64,000 nt of DNA, taken from NCBI GenBank assembly GCA_964507645.1, contig CAZDPU010000004.1, forward strand, positions 7,206-71,205, in the 5' to 3' direction. The notes beneath the pieces are model-generated. The model did no database searches, was not told the origin of the DNA, and was given only the letters and a program-made list of their open reading frames with translations. This DNA is from UBA6624 sp964507645 (GTDB lineage Bacteria; UBP7; UBA6624). Both the position numbers and the translations under genes were made by a program. Below, piece by piece: positions 26,947-35,088 of the stretch (positions are counted from its first letter, which is position 1; every line of letters begins with the position of its first letter).

Positions 26947-27930
26947 TTACAAATTGTAGATTAAAGAATCAATAATTATCCAAGGATCAACATCTGAAGT
27001 TTTTAAATCAAGGTCAGCTTTTGACAAAAGCTTGAAACCTTTTGTGATTTTTTCCTCCGGTATGCTTTTTGCCTTTGATGTCAGTTTTGATGATTTCCAA
27101 AGCATAGTCGGCCCTAGATCTTTTTTTAAGAGTTGATTATTTCCGTTTTTTGCCAAGGCCAATCTTTTCCACTCTTGTGTTATCCAGTTCAAAATCGAAA
27201 AAGGTTCTTCTCCGGTTCTTTTGAGGTCTGAAATCAAGTTTTTTGCTTCAATGGTTTTTTTACCTATTATCAAATCTACAATTTTAAAAACTGTTGATTG
27301 TGAATTTTTAGGCAAGTAGCTTATTGCCTCTTCTTTAATTTCTTGTTTTTCATACCCAAGCATTTTTAAAGTTTTTATACTTTGGTCTATTGAAGCAAGA
27401 TCAAAACCAACTTGATTCAATAGCTTGTTTGGAATTTTTCTGGAAAATTTATATCCACTAGAACAGAGTGCCTCTGATATGTATTTTTCCAAATCTGGAG
27501 AGTTTTTGAAATTTGTTGGTATTTCTTCTAAATGAATTTGAATATTTTTTTCATTTTCTATTTTTTTTAAAAAATCTTTTATTTCTTTTTTAACTTTTTT
27601 ATTGCCTTCGTAATCTTGTTTTTCTTCTGAGATTATCCAATTTCCTTCATTTGAACTTCGAATAAGCAACTTGAATTTTTCTTTGCATAGTACGTTTTTG
27701 TTTTGAGAAAAGCCTTTTATCAGTTTTGTTAAATCATTTGTTTCTATCCATGACCCTCCTCCAAACATCGAAGACTGGTTTAGTGTAGCTGTAATGTTTG
27801 AAAAAGAGTCAGAAAGAATTTCTTCAGAATTGAAATCTTTTATATTTGATTTATTTATATTGTTTAATTTTCTTAATTTTTTCTTTTTTTTTGTTATTAG
27901 CCAATGATTTCCAAGAACAAAATGAATCAT
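26947..27930 (-). CDS. holA: DNA polymerase III delta subunit (clamp-loader)
   Basis: The delta subunit opens the sliding clamp as part of the clamp loader. Sequence conservation in this family is low. The call rests on the 327-residue length and the C-terminal collar region with VFKIVDLIIGKKTIEAKNLI then GEEPFSILNWITQEWKRL, which matches the HolA pattern, plus a N-terminal region with SMFGGGSWIE as in delta proteins. The ATG starts directly after the purD stop codon. Confidence 0.8.
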   Translation of the reverse strand: MIHFVLGNHWLITKKKKKLRKLNNINKSNIKDFNSEEILSDSFSNITATLNQSSMFGGGSWIETNDLTKLIKGFSQNKNVLCKEKFKLLIRSSNEGNWIISEEKQDYEGNKKVKKEIKDFLKKIENEKNIQIHLEEIPTNFKNSPDLEKYISEALCSSGYKFSRKIPNKLLNQVGFDLASIDQSIKTLKMLGYEKQEIKEEAISYLPKNSQSTVFKIVDLIIGKKTIEAKNLISDLKRTGEEPFSILNWITQEWKRLALAKNGNNQLLKKDLGPTMLWKSSKLTSKAKSIPEEKITKGFKLLSKADLDLKTSDVDPWIIIDSLIYNL

Positions 27931-29175
27931 TCAAACATCTGCCCCAATGTCATTTCTGAAAGAAGTTTTTTTTACTTGTATTTTTTTTATTTTTTCATAA
28001 GCAACTTTTTTAGCTTCAATTAAATCCCTTCCTATTCCAGTAACATTGAGGATTCTTCCACCATTTGACAGAAGTTCTCCATTGTTGTTTTTTGTTCCAG
28101 CGTGAAAAATTAAAGATTTTCCTATATCTGGGCTACCCGGCTTTTCTGATTCAAGTAACTTGATGTTTTTTTCAGTTTTTTCTGGGTATCCATTTGCTGC
28201 CAAAACAACTGTTAGGGCTGCTTTTGAAGTGTCATTGATTTCTTTTTCTTTTATTTTTTCATTTTTTGCAATTGCTAAAAATATTTCAGCTGGATCTCCT
28301 TTCATCAATGGAATTAAAACTTGTGTTTCAGGATCTCCAAATCTAACATTGTATTCAAGCAGTTTCGGACCTTCTTTTGTTAGCATCATTCCAAGGTAAA
28401 GAACTCCACGATAGTCAATATTTTCTTTTTCCAAACCTTTGATTGAATTTTTAACCAAAGGTTTTATGAGCTCCAAAAGAAGATTGTTTTTTGGGTTACC
28501 CATATCTTCTACAGGAGCATAAGCACCCATGCCTCCAGTATTTGGACCTTTATCGTTATCAAAACGTCTTTTGTGGTCTCTTGAAAAGGGAAGTATTTTT
28601 GGATCTGAATTTCTATTTACTAAAACATGTACTGAAAGTTCTGGACCAATCATCCAGTCTTCAATAACTACAGTGCCTCCAGCCTCTCCAAGTGATTTAT
28701 TTTCAATCAGGCTAACTAAAATTTTTTTTGCAATTGTTTCATTTTCAGCAGGAAACGCTCCTTTTCCACCTGCTAAACCATCAGCTTTTATAAACCATGG
28801 ACCTTGTGTTTTTTCTATATGTTGAATTGCTTCTTTCAGATTATTAAATGTTATATTTTCCGGAGATTTAACATTGTATTTTTTACAAAAATCCCTTGCA
28901 AAGGATTTACTTCCTTCAAGCAAGGCTCCATCTTGATTTGGTCCAAATACAGGTATGCCTTTTTTTCTAATTTCATTTCCAAGGCCTTCAACAAGAGGTT
29001 GCTCTGGTCCAATAACAATGAGGTCAAAATGTTTTTCTTTTATGTTTTTTTCAAATTTTTTTAAATGGGATGTTCCGCCATTTCCAGGAGAAACCAAAAC
29101 CTCATGTCCGAACCTCTCAAATGCCCATGAGAGAGTATGCTCTCTTCCCCCACTGCCTATAACTCCTATTTTCAT
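27931..29175 (-). CDS. purD: Phosphoribosylamine-glycine ligase
   Basis: ATP-grasp enzyme of purine synthesis that joins glycine to phosphoribosylamine. MKIGVIGSGGREHTLSW marks the N-terminus. PEQPLVEGL, FIKADGLAGGKGA, GGTVVIEDWM, DHKRRFDNDKGPNTGGMGAY and EYNVRFGDPETQ are all present. I take ATG 29175, which forms a 4-base ATGA overlap with the dnaB stop codon, rather than an in-frame ATG ten codons upstream, because the family N-terminus starts exactly here. Confidence 0.97.
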   Translation of the reverse strand: MKIGVIGSGGREHTLSWAFERFGHEVLVSPGNGGTSHLKKFEKNIKEKHFDLIVIGPEQPLVEGLGNEIRKKGIPVFGPNQDGALLEGSKSFARDFCKKYNVKSPENITFNNLKEAIQHIEKTQGPWFIKADGLAGGKGAFPAENETIAKKILVSLIENKSLGEAGGTVVIEDWMIGPELSVHVLVNRNSDPKILPFSRDHKRRFDNDKGPNTGGMGAYAPVEDMGNPKNNLLLELIKPLVKNSIKGLEKENIDYRGVLYLGMMLTKEGPKLLEYNVRFGDPETQVLIPLMKGDPAEIFLAIAKNEKIKEKEINDTSKAALTVVLAANGYPEKTEKNIKLLESEKPGSPDIGKSLIFHAGTKNNNGELLSNGGRILNVTGIGRDLIEAKKVAYEKIKKIQVKKTSFRNDIGADV

Positions 29176-30758
29176 AGATGAGTTTCTCTTTTCATTTTTG
29201 ACCATTCAAATTCTTGCATATACATTGCTGATTTCAAAAATATCATATCTACCTTTCCAGTTCTTCCATGTCTATTTTTTTCAATCATTAATGAAATAGG
29301 CGTATAGCCTCTTTCGAGGCCATGTCTGTCTTCTATTACCTGAGCTCTTGATTGGTTTTCGGTTCCAAGTTTCCTTTTTCTGTATTGGTCATAAATGAAA
29401 ATTACGCTATCAGCATCTTGTTCAATTGATCCTGAGTCTCTAAGGTCTGAAAGTCTTGGCCTAGGATCTACTTCAAAAGATGTTCCAGGCATTTTTCCCT
29501 TCTCTCTCATGTCAATACCTCGTGATAGTTGCGATATGGCTATTACAGGGCAATCCAAAGTTTTAGCTAGCATTTTTAAAGATCTTGATATTGCTGTAAT
29601 TTCATCAACTCTTGATCCATATTTTTTTTCACTGCTACGTAAAAGTTGTAAATAATCAATTACAACAAGCCCCAAGGCCCCTTTCTCTCTTTTTAACCTT
29701 GAGCACTCTATTTTGATTTCTGCAACAGTAAGATCCGGTTCATCTGTAACATGTAGTAAATGATCAAAATTACTAAATCTATTGCTACTTAAAAGAGTTC
29801 CTACCCTCACTTGTTCATCTTGTCTTAATTTTGCTGTATTAAAAATATTTTTTTTATTTTTGAATTTTTTTCTTGCTTGTTCAATTGCATCTAATGTTAA
29901 TACTCCAGCACTATGAACAGAATAAGCTAGTTTTACTTTTTCCTCTGAGGTGTATATATCTTTTTGTTCAGCTTTGAATGCAGGATCAAGCCCTTGTTGG
30001 GTTCCTTCGTTGGCAAGTATCCTTGTGAGAAGTTGTGTTTTGTCCATTTCTAAGGAAAAAAATGCTACTGGAAGCATTGACCTAACTGCAACTTGAAATC
30101 CCATGTTTAAAGCAAGGGCAGTTTTTCCTTCTCCAGGTCTTGAAGCTAATATGATTAGATTGTTTCTTCTTAATCCACCTAACATTTCATTAAGTTTTTC
30201 ATGATCGCAAAGAATCTCACTTTGTTTTTTAGGATGCATTACACCATCAATAAATTCTTGAAGCTTCTCTCTCAAGGGTTGTAATGTAGTTGGAAACCTA
30301 ACTGTTTCTGTTTTTGTAACCCTCTCTTCAAAACTATTAAACAAATCAGCAATACTTTTTCCTTCATCAAGCGCTTCTTGGACTGTTTCTTTCGCTATCG
30401 TCGAAACCTCTCTTCTTAAATACAAGTCTCTTAGGGTCTTAAGTGCATTCTCAACACGGCTTTGTATGGGAGTATCTTCAAGAATCTGTAAAAGATAATT
30501 TTCTCCGCCAATTTTTTCTAGCGTTTTTCTTTCCCTGAGATTTCTTGTCAATGATATTAAATCAACTTCAATGCCCCCTGACTCTAAGGCTTCTATCGAT
30601 TTGAAGATTTCTTTGTGTGAGTATTCAAAAAACCATTCAGTTTGTGGTACTAATCCAGCATCTTCAACAAAAAGTCTTTTTCCCGATATGTAAGTTGCGA
30701 GGATGTATTTTTCAGCTAGTTCGTTATAAAGAATTGAATTTTTTTTATCCTTGCTCAA
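29172..30758 (-). CDS. dnaB: Replicative DNA helicase DnaB, with extra insertions
   Basis: Hexameric fork helicase. The N-terminal primase-interaction domain covers about residues 10-150 and the RecA-like motor 180-515. Walker A is SRPGEGKT (206-213), followed by FFSLEMDK, Walker B VVIDYLQLL (365-373) and LSDLRDSGSIEQDAD. At 528 residues it is longer than the usual 440-470. The excess lies at about 250-315, in the region that normally holds the short linker after motif H1a, plus some near 458-480. I see no intein splice motifs. The TTG start overlaps the end of rplI by 14 nt. Confidence 0.95.
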   Translation of the reverse strand: MSKDKKNSILYNELAEKYILATYISGKRLFVEDAGLVPQTEWFFEYSHKEIFKSIEALESGGIEVDLISLTRNLRERKTLEKIGGENYLLQILEDTPIQSRVENALKTLRDLYLRREVSTIAKETVQEALDEGKSIADLFNSFEERVTKTETVRFPTTLQPLREKLQEFIDGVMHPKKQSEILCDHEKLNEMLGGLRRNNLIILASRPGEGKTALALNMGFQVAVRSMLPVAFFSLEMDKTQLLTRILANEGTQQGLDPAFKAEQKDIYTSEEKVKLAYSVHSAGVLTLDAIEQARKKFKNKKNIFNTAKLRQDEQVRVGTLLSSNRFSNFDHLLHVTDEPDLTVAEIKIECSRLKREKGALGLVVIDYLQLLRSSEKKYGSRVDEITAISRSLKMLAKTLDCPVIAISQLSRGIDMREKGKMPGTSFEVDPRPRLSDLRDSGSIEQDADSVIFIYDQYRKRKLGTENQSRAQVIEDRHGLERGYTPISLMIEKNRHGRTGKVDMIFLKSAMYMQEFEWSKMKRETHL

Positions 30759-31197
30759 TGACTTCTACCGATATTTCAAATTCTTTTTGATCTGGAATTT
30801 TGATTTGAACTTTGTATTTACCAAGACTTTTAATTTCTTCATCCATAGAGATATAACTTTTTGATAAATCTATTTTCTTGGATTTTAAAATTGAATCACA
30901 AATTGATTTTTTATTAATTGATCCAAACAACTTTCCTTTTGGTCCAGATTTCGCCTCTATCTTGATAGTTTTTATTTTTTTTGTCTTTTTTAAAAGCTCT
31001 TTTAGGCTTTCTTTTTTTTCTTTTTCTTTTTGTAGGAGTTTTTGAGCTAATGTTTTAAGTTCATTTATCTTTTCATCTGTTGCTCTTGTAGCGAGATTTT
31101 TTGGAAAAAGATAATTAAGTGCAAAACCATCGGAAACATTTTTCAATTCTCCAGTTTCTCCAACGCCTTCAATTTGTTCTAAAAGTATAACTTTCAT
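30745..31197 (-). CDS. rplI: 50S ribosomal protein L9
   Basis: Binds 23S rRNA at the base of the L1 stalk. The N-terminal domain MKVILLEQIEGVGETGELK, then VSDGFALNYLFPKNLA, is diagnostic; it is followed by the long Lys/Glu helix and the C-terminal domain with GKLFGSINKKSI. At 150 residues the length is normal. The ATG overlaps the rpsR stop codon (ATGA). Confidence 0.97.
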   Translation of the reverse strand: MKVILLEQIEGVGETGELKNVSDGFALNYLFPKNLATRATDEKINELKTLAQKLLQKEKEKKESLKELLKKTKKIKTIKIEAKSGPKGKLFGSINKKSICDSILKSKKIDLSKSYISMDEEIKSLGKYKVQIKIPDQKEFEISVEVIEQG

Positions 31198-31502
31198 CTT
31201 CTGTACCCCAGGTTTAAGCCATATTCATCATGATGCTGGTAATAGGGGATGATGGCCATTTCACGAGCACGTTTTATTGTCTTTACAACTAAAGCATGAT
31301 CCCTACGAGAAAGTCTTGTTTGTTTTCTTGGTTTTATAGACCATTTTTGGTTAAGAAAAGGCTTTAGGCTTGCTAAATTTTTATAATCCAAGGAATCATT
31401 TAACTTAAAGTAACTTTTTTTCCTTATTACTCTAAGAGATTTTTTCTTTTCTCTTTCTTTTTTCTTTTTTAACTCTCTAAATGGGTGTGTAATTCTTGGC
31501 AT
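31194..31502 (-). CDS. rpsR: 30S ribosomal protein S18
   Basis: Small-subunit protein that pairs with S6. LDYKNLASLKPFL, then RKQTRLSRRDHALVVKTIKR and AREMAIIPYY, match the S18 core. At 102 residues it has a longer Lys/Arg-rich N-terminal extension than usual. AAGGAGG, encoded within the last codons of rpsF, serves as its ribosome-binding site. Confidence 0.95.
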   Translation of the reverse strand: MPRITHPFRELKKKKEREKKKSLRVIRKKSYFKLNDSLDYKNLASLKPFLNQKWSIKPRKQTRLSRRDHALVVKTIKRAREMAIIPYYQHHDEYGLNLGYRR

Positions 31503-31505
31503 TTT

Positions 31506-32094
31506 TTATTCCTCCTTTTCAGAAGAGGTTTTTTTTGGCTTCTCTTCTGCCTTTGGCTTCTCTTCTGCCTTTGGCTTCTCTTCTGCCTTTGGCTTCTCTT
31601 CTGCCTNNNNNNNNNNNNNNNNNNNNNNNNNNNNNNNNNNNNNNNNNNNNNNNNNNNNNNNNNNNNNNNNNNNNNNNNNNNNNNNNNNNNNNNNNNNNNN
31701 NNNNNNCTGCCTTTGGCTTCTCTTCTGCCTTTGGCTTCTCTTCTGCCTTTGGCTTCTCTTCCATTATTGGAGATTTGTAGTTTGAATTTTTGAAAAATCT
31801 AAATCTTAAAATCCCTTCACTATCTTTTAAGAATGTCTCTATCTCTTTTTTTGTTTTTTGATCTATGTCAATTACAAAGAATGTGTAATCACCGTCTTTA
31901 AATTTGTTAATTGCATAGGCCATTCTTTTTATTCCCCACGAATCTTTCGTGGTAATTTTCCCTTTGTTGGATTTGATTGTTTTTTCTACCTGCTTAACAA
32001 TAGATAAATTTTCTTGGCTATTCTCTGGACTAAGTATGAGAGCCAACTCGTATGAGCGCTTTTCAATAGGGCGCTCTGGAAACTTATAAGACAT
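31506..32094 (-). CDS. rpsF: 30S ribosomal protein S6 with EEKPKA repeat tail, interrupted by an assembly gap
   Basis: The first 110 residues are a standard S6 domain (RSYELALILSP, TTKDSWGIKRMAYAINKFKDG). After it comes a tandem hexapeptide EEKPKA tail. The gap of 100 N at 31607-31706 falls in this repeat. In the correct frame the last part reads EEKPKA units, then KPKKTSSEKEE and a TAA at 31506-31508. Reading straight through the 100 N gives a different frame, so the stated gap length is wrong. The repeat phase requires 12+18k bases. AAGGAGGA at 32101-32108 is a strong ribosome-binding site. The final Glu-Lys-Glu-Glu codons also form the Shine-Dalgarno sequence of rpsR. Confidence 0.93.
31535..31760. 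repeat. 18-bp tandem repeat coding for EEKPKA in rpsF
   Basis: On the plus strand the unit is TTGGCTTCTCTTCTGCCT. Four perfect units lie left of the N run (31535-31606) and three units' worth lie right of it (31707-31760). All visible copies are identical at base level, which suggests recent expansion and explains why assembly broke here. Confidence 0.95.
31607..31706. other. Assembly gap of 100 N
   Basis: Exactly 100 N, the usual placeholder for a gap of unknown size. It lies between identical tandem repeats. Repeat phase requires 12, 30, 48 and so on (12+18k) bases, or a 6-base overlap of the two contigs, so the true size is not 100. Confidence 0.98.
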
Positions 32095-32120
32095 TTTTTT
32101 TCCTCCTTATGGTCTAATGA

Positions 32121-32135
32121 TCTGTAATTTACAGA
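32121..32135. promoter_or_regulatory. Inverted repeat in the rpsF leader
   Basis: TCTGTAA and TTACAGA form perfect 7-base arms around one T. It lies between the TATAAT box (32151-32156, minus strand) and the rpsF ribosome-binding site, so it would be in the 5' leader or just after the transcription start. It could be an operator or part of an S6-S18 autoregulatory structure. Confidence 0.3.
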
Positions 32136-32150
32136 CAAAAAGGTTCGCCT

Positions 32151-32156
32151 ATTATA
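32151..32156 (-). promoter_or_regulatory. Candidate -10 box for the rpsF-rpsR-rplI-dnaB operon
   Basis: The minus strand reads TATAAT, followed by AGG, about 56 bases before the rpsF ATG. The expected -35 region overlaps the 3' end of the upstream methyltransferase gene and is not a good match. The leader would be about 50 nt. Confidence 0.45.
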
Positions 32157-32159
32157 TAT

Positions 32160-32894
32160 TCATTTTGTGATTTTGTTGATAATTATTGCTGCAGCCGCTG
32201 AAACACTTAAACTTTCAATATTTTTAATTGGAATAGTTATTTTTTCACCCCTGGATTCCCATGATTTTGGGATTCCTTTGGATTCATTTCCAAAAATAAG
32301 ACAAATTTTTTCATTTTTAAACTCTAGGTCTTCAACCCTTTTTCCACTATGAGCAGTTGCTAAAATGAATTTATGTTCAGGTAAATTTAAAGGTTCCTCA
32401 TCATTCATCTTCGAATACTTTATCCCGAATGAAGCCCCGGAAGAAGTTCTTAAAACTATCAAGTTGTACGGGTCTGGAGAATTTTTAGAGAATAGAAAAT
32501 TATCAATACCATGCGCTAAGCTTGTGCGTATTATTGAACCTATGTTTGTTGGGTCTTGAGACAAGAAAACAACTATATCTTTTTTGTAGTCAATATTTTT
32601 TTTTCTCGGATGTTTGCCTATTCCAATAATTGGTTCTAATTTTGGAATACTCATACATTTTTTAATTAATTTTTCTTCTGCTAGGAATACTTTTTGAAAG
32701 TTTTTATTTTCAAATTTTTTTGCATATTTTTTAGTAGTTATTATTTCAGGGTTCCACCCTTGATCAATGCTGTTTTTAAGGAGCCTTTCTCCTTCTACCT
32801 TGACGATATTGGCTTTTTTACGTTTTTGTTCATTTTTTAAAGATTTCAGCCTCTTTATAAAAGAGTTTTTTTCAGACTTGATTTGGTTTTCCAG
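32160..32894 (-). CDS. SpoU/TrmH-family RNA 2'-O-methyltransferase, non-standard start codon
   Basis: The C-terminal SPOUT domain shows NIGSIIRTS (motif 1), LIFGNESKGIP (motif 2) and SLSVSAAAAIIINK (motif 3). The only ATG (32654) would give 164 residues and omit the N-terminal substrate-binding domain. The same frame stays open upstream to 32897 and reads like that domain: IKSEKNSFIKRLKSL, then KRKKANIVKVEGERLL. That stretch has no ATG, GTG or TTG; CTG at 32894 or ATC at 32882 (TGGA seven bases upstream) are the candidates. I annotate from CTG. The target RNA is unknown. The frame begins right after the stop codon of the preceding gene, so translational coupling is likely. Confidence 0.8.
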   Translation of the reverse strand: MENQIKSEKNSFIKRLKSLKNEQKRKKANIVKVEGERLLKNSIDQGWNPEIITTKKYAKKFENKNFQKVFLAEEKLIKKCMSIPKLEPIIGIGKHPRKKNIDYKKDIVVFLSQDPTNIGSIIRTSLAHGIDNFLFSKNSPDPYNLIVLRTSSGASFGIKYSKMNDEEPLNLPEHKFILATAHSGKRVEDLEFKNEKICLIFGNESKGIPKSWESRGEKITIPIKNIESLSVSAAAAIIINKITK

Positions 32895-32897
32895 TTT

Positions 32898-33200
32898 TTA
32901 AAGACCCAGTTGTTTTTTTCTTTTTTCCAACAATGAATCCAGCCTTTTTACAGTAAGTTTTTTTATTTTGTTTTTTATTAGAGGATTTTTACCATCAAGC
33001 TTCTCTGCAAGAGTTGGATTGTTTTCATTTATTGCATTCATGGCTGCAAGATTTTTAAATCTTTCTTCATGTTCTCTTGTTACAAAAGGAGCAATTTGAA
33101 TTATTAGATTCTTGACAGCCTCGTCATTTGATTTTAAGGATTTTTCAATCAAGTCAAGATATTGTTCTAATTTTGTGTTAAATTTATTTAAATTTGACAT
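32898..33200 (-). CDS. Small protein of unknown function between dnaK and the methyltransferase
   Basis: A protein of 100 residues, highly charged, predicted all-helical and without a signal or membrane segment. I do not recognise it. NLIIQIAPFVTREHEERFKN and the basic C-terminus KRLDSLLEKRKKQLGL stand out. It begins six bases after dnaK and its stop codon abuts the methyltransferase frame, so it is translated within the grpE-dnaK operon. A chaperone accessory role is only suggested by position. Confidence 0.6.
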   Translation of the reverse strand: MSNLNKFNTKLEQYLDLIEKSLKSNDEAVKNLIIQIAPFVTREHEERFKNLAAMNAINENNPTLAEKLDGKNPLIKNKIKKLTVKRLDSLLEKRKKQLGL

Positions 33201-33206
33201 CAGAAA

Positions 33207-34988
33207 CTATTCAGTTTTCTTTTCTTCTTTTTCTTTCATTCCGTCTTCAGCGGACATAACGGTTATTTCTGCATCAGACAGAATTATTTGCAGGTGTTCG
33301 ATTTCGCTTTTTACCTTGTCTTCATCGTGATCAATGGCTCTTTGCAGGTTGGCTATCGCTGTCCTCAATGAATCTTTGGTTGGTTTTTCAATGAATTTTT
33401 TTCTGTCTCTTATAAAAGCTTCTGCTTCATATATTAATGCATTTGCCTCTGATGTTTCTCCTATTTCATTTTCTTTCTGAGAGGTTCTTACTCCTATTTC
33501 AAGCTGAGCTTCTCTAACTTCTTCTGGAGTTAGTCTTTTCTGGCTTGTCTTAAAGGAAACAGATTTTTCTTTCTTGGACGCTCTGTCTTTTGCTGTAACT
33601 TTGACAATTCCATTTATGTCATAATCAAAAAGGACATCAACTAGAGCTTTTCCAGCATCATTCCCCTCTATCCCAGAAAAAACAAAATCACCTAGTTTGG
33701 GATTTGCTGAAGCAACTTCTTTCTCTCCTTGAAAAACTGTTATTTGTGCTTCTGTTTGCATGTCTTGTGTCGTAACGTAAGGTTTCTTTTTTGAACAAGG
33801 AATTGCTGTATTTCTAGGGATAATTACTGAAAATTTACCATCTTTTACCTCTATTCCAAGTGAGTGTGGTGCAACATCCACAATAACCATTTCTTCCAAT
33901 TTGCCTCTTTTTACTCCGGCTTGAATTGCAGCACCAAGTGCAACCGACTGCTCAGGATCAACCTTGTGTCCAAGGGATTTTCCAACTAAATCTTCAACAA
34001 ATTGCTTTACTTTTGGCATTCTGGTTGTTCCACCTACTAGAAGAATTGAATCAAGATCTTCGAATTTCAATTTTGAGTCTTTCATAGACTGCTCTAGGGG
34101 TTTTTTTGTTTTCTCAACTAAGGGTTCGATGATTTCTTCCATCTGATTTCTTGTTAATGTTGTTTTTAAGTGTTTGGGTTCCTCTGACTCGGTATATATG
34201 AAAGGAAGGTTAATTGTTGTTTCAAGATGCTCTGAAAGGTCTTTTTTTGCTGTTTCGGCAGCATCTTTTAATCTTTGTTGGATAACCCTTCTTTGTATTT
34301 CATCTATCTCTTTTCCCTCTAAATCAACCTTTTCAGCTTTTTTAAAGTTCTTTTTCAGCCATTCTGCAATTGCCCAATCCATGTCATCTCCACCTAATTG
34401 GACATCTCCATTTGTAGCCAGGACCCTAAATGCACCTTCTCTCGCCCTGATGATGGATACATCGAAAGTTCCTCCACCAAAGTCGTAAACCATTATTGTG
34501 TCTTTGGATTCGCTGTTGAGTCCATATGCTAGAGCTGCAGCTGTAGGCTCATTCAATATCCTTTCAACAACAAACCCAGCTATCTCACCAGCATCTTTTA
34601 CAGCCTGTCTTTGTGCATCGCTAAAATAAGCAGGAACGGTTATCACCGCTTCTTCAACGATCTCTCCTAGGTGTTCTTCAGCATCCAGTTTTAATCTTTT
34701 GATTATTGCTCCAGCAATTTCTTGGGGTGTAAACTGTTCTTTCCCCAAAGTTATCACTTTGTCTTCTCCCAAAACTCTTTTTATCGAAGAAACGGTTCTA
34801 TCCGGGAACGCAATTGATTGATTTTTGGCAGCTTCCCCAACAAGAAGGTCTCCTGTTTCAGACATTCCAACAACACTTGGAGTCAAAAGAGAATCTCTAG
34901 AATTCGGGATCAATTTAGGAGTGTCTTTGTCCAAGTAGCCAATAAGACTGTTTGTTGTACCAAAATCAATGCCTAATATGTTCCTCAT
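33207..34988 (-). CDS. dnaK: Hsp70 chaperone DnaK (short form)
   Basis: ATP-driven chaperone. The nucleotide-binding domain carries GIDFGTTNSLIGYL, ITVPAYFSDAQRQAVKDAG, MVYDFGGGTFDVSII and LVGGTTRMPKV. The substrate-binding domain follows with DVAPHSLGIEV. At 593 residues it is shorter than typical DnaK (about 640) and its lid ends in EKEEKKTE without an EEVD-like or Gly-rich tail. It is preceded by grpE; no dnaJ is in the window. GGGAGG provides a ribosome-binding site just before the ATG. DnaK is much more likely than HscA because of the grpE linkage. Confidence 0.92.
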   Translation of the reverse strand: MRNILGIDFGTTNSLIGYLDKDTPKLIPNSRDSLLTPSVVGMSETGDLLVGEAAKNQSIAFPDRTVSSIKRVLGEDKVITLGKEQFTPQEIAGAIIKRLKLDAEEHLGEIVEEAVITVPAYFSDAQRQAVKDAGEIAGFVVERILNEPTAAALAYGLNSESKDTIMVYDFGGGTFDVSIIRAREGAFRVLATNGDVQLGGDDMDWAIAEWLKKNFKKAEKVDLEGKEIDEIQRRVIQQRLKDAAETAKKDLSEHLETTINLPFIYTESEEPKHLKTTLTRNQMEEIIEPLVEKTKKPLEQSMKDSKLKFEDLDSILLVGGTTRMPKVKQFVEDLVGKSLGHKVDPEQSVALGAAIQAGVKRGKLEEMVIVDVAPHSLGIEVKDGKFSVIIPRNTAIPCSKKKPYVTTQDMQTEAQITVFQGEKEVASANPKLGDFVFSGIEGNDAGKALVDVLFDYDINGIVKVTAKDRASKKEKSVSFKTSQKRLTPEEVREAQLEIGVRTSQKENEIGETSEANALIYEAEAFIRDRKKFIEKPTKDSLRTAIANLQRAIDHDEDKVKSEIEHLQIILSDAEITVMSAEDGMKEKEEKKTE

Positions 34989-35009
34989 AAGAAACCTCCC
35001 AATTTACTG

Positions 35010-35040
35010 ATTATAAAATTAAAAGTAATTTGATTGTTAA
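35010..35040 (-). promoter_or_regulatory. Candidate dnaK promoter
   Basis: In the 100-base gap between grpE and dnaK the minus strand has TTAACA (35040-35035), a 19-base spacer and TATAAT (35015-35010). It would give a leader of about 15 nt containing GGGAGG. The spacer is slightly long. No CIRCE-type inverted repeat was seen. Confidence 0.4.
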
Positions 35041-35088
35041 AAAAAATGCTTAATTTTTTAAAAAATATGTGAATTGATCAAATAAGTT

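Noticed and set aside
29172..30758. Intein in DnaB
   Set aside because: DnaB inteins are common, but the extra 60 residues are too short and lack the Cys start and HN-C end.
31519..31606. C-terminus of S6 reading as a GRREAK repeat
   Set aside because: It arises only because 100 N is the wrong gap length. The in-frame reading EEKPKA matches the repeat on the other side.
31535..31760. Tandem repeat as a CRISPR array
   Set aside because: Units of 18 bp have no spacers and code for a protein tail.
31485..31793. Plus-strand open frames through the N run, coding for Leu/Pro/Ala-type repeats
   Set aside because: They are the reverse strand of the rpsF EEKPKA repeat and read across an assembly gap.
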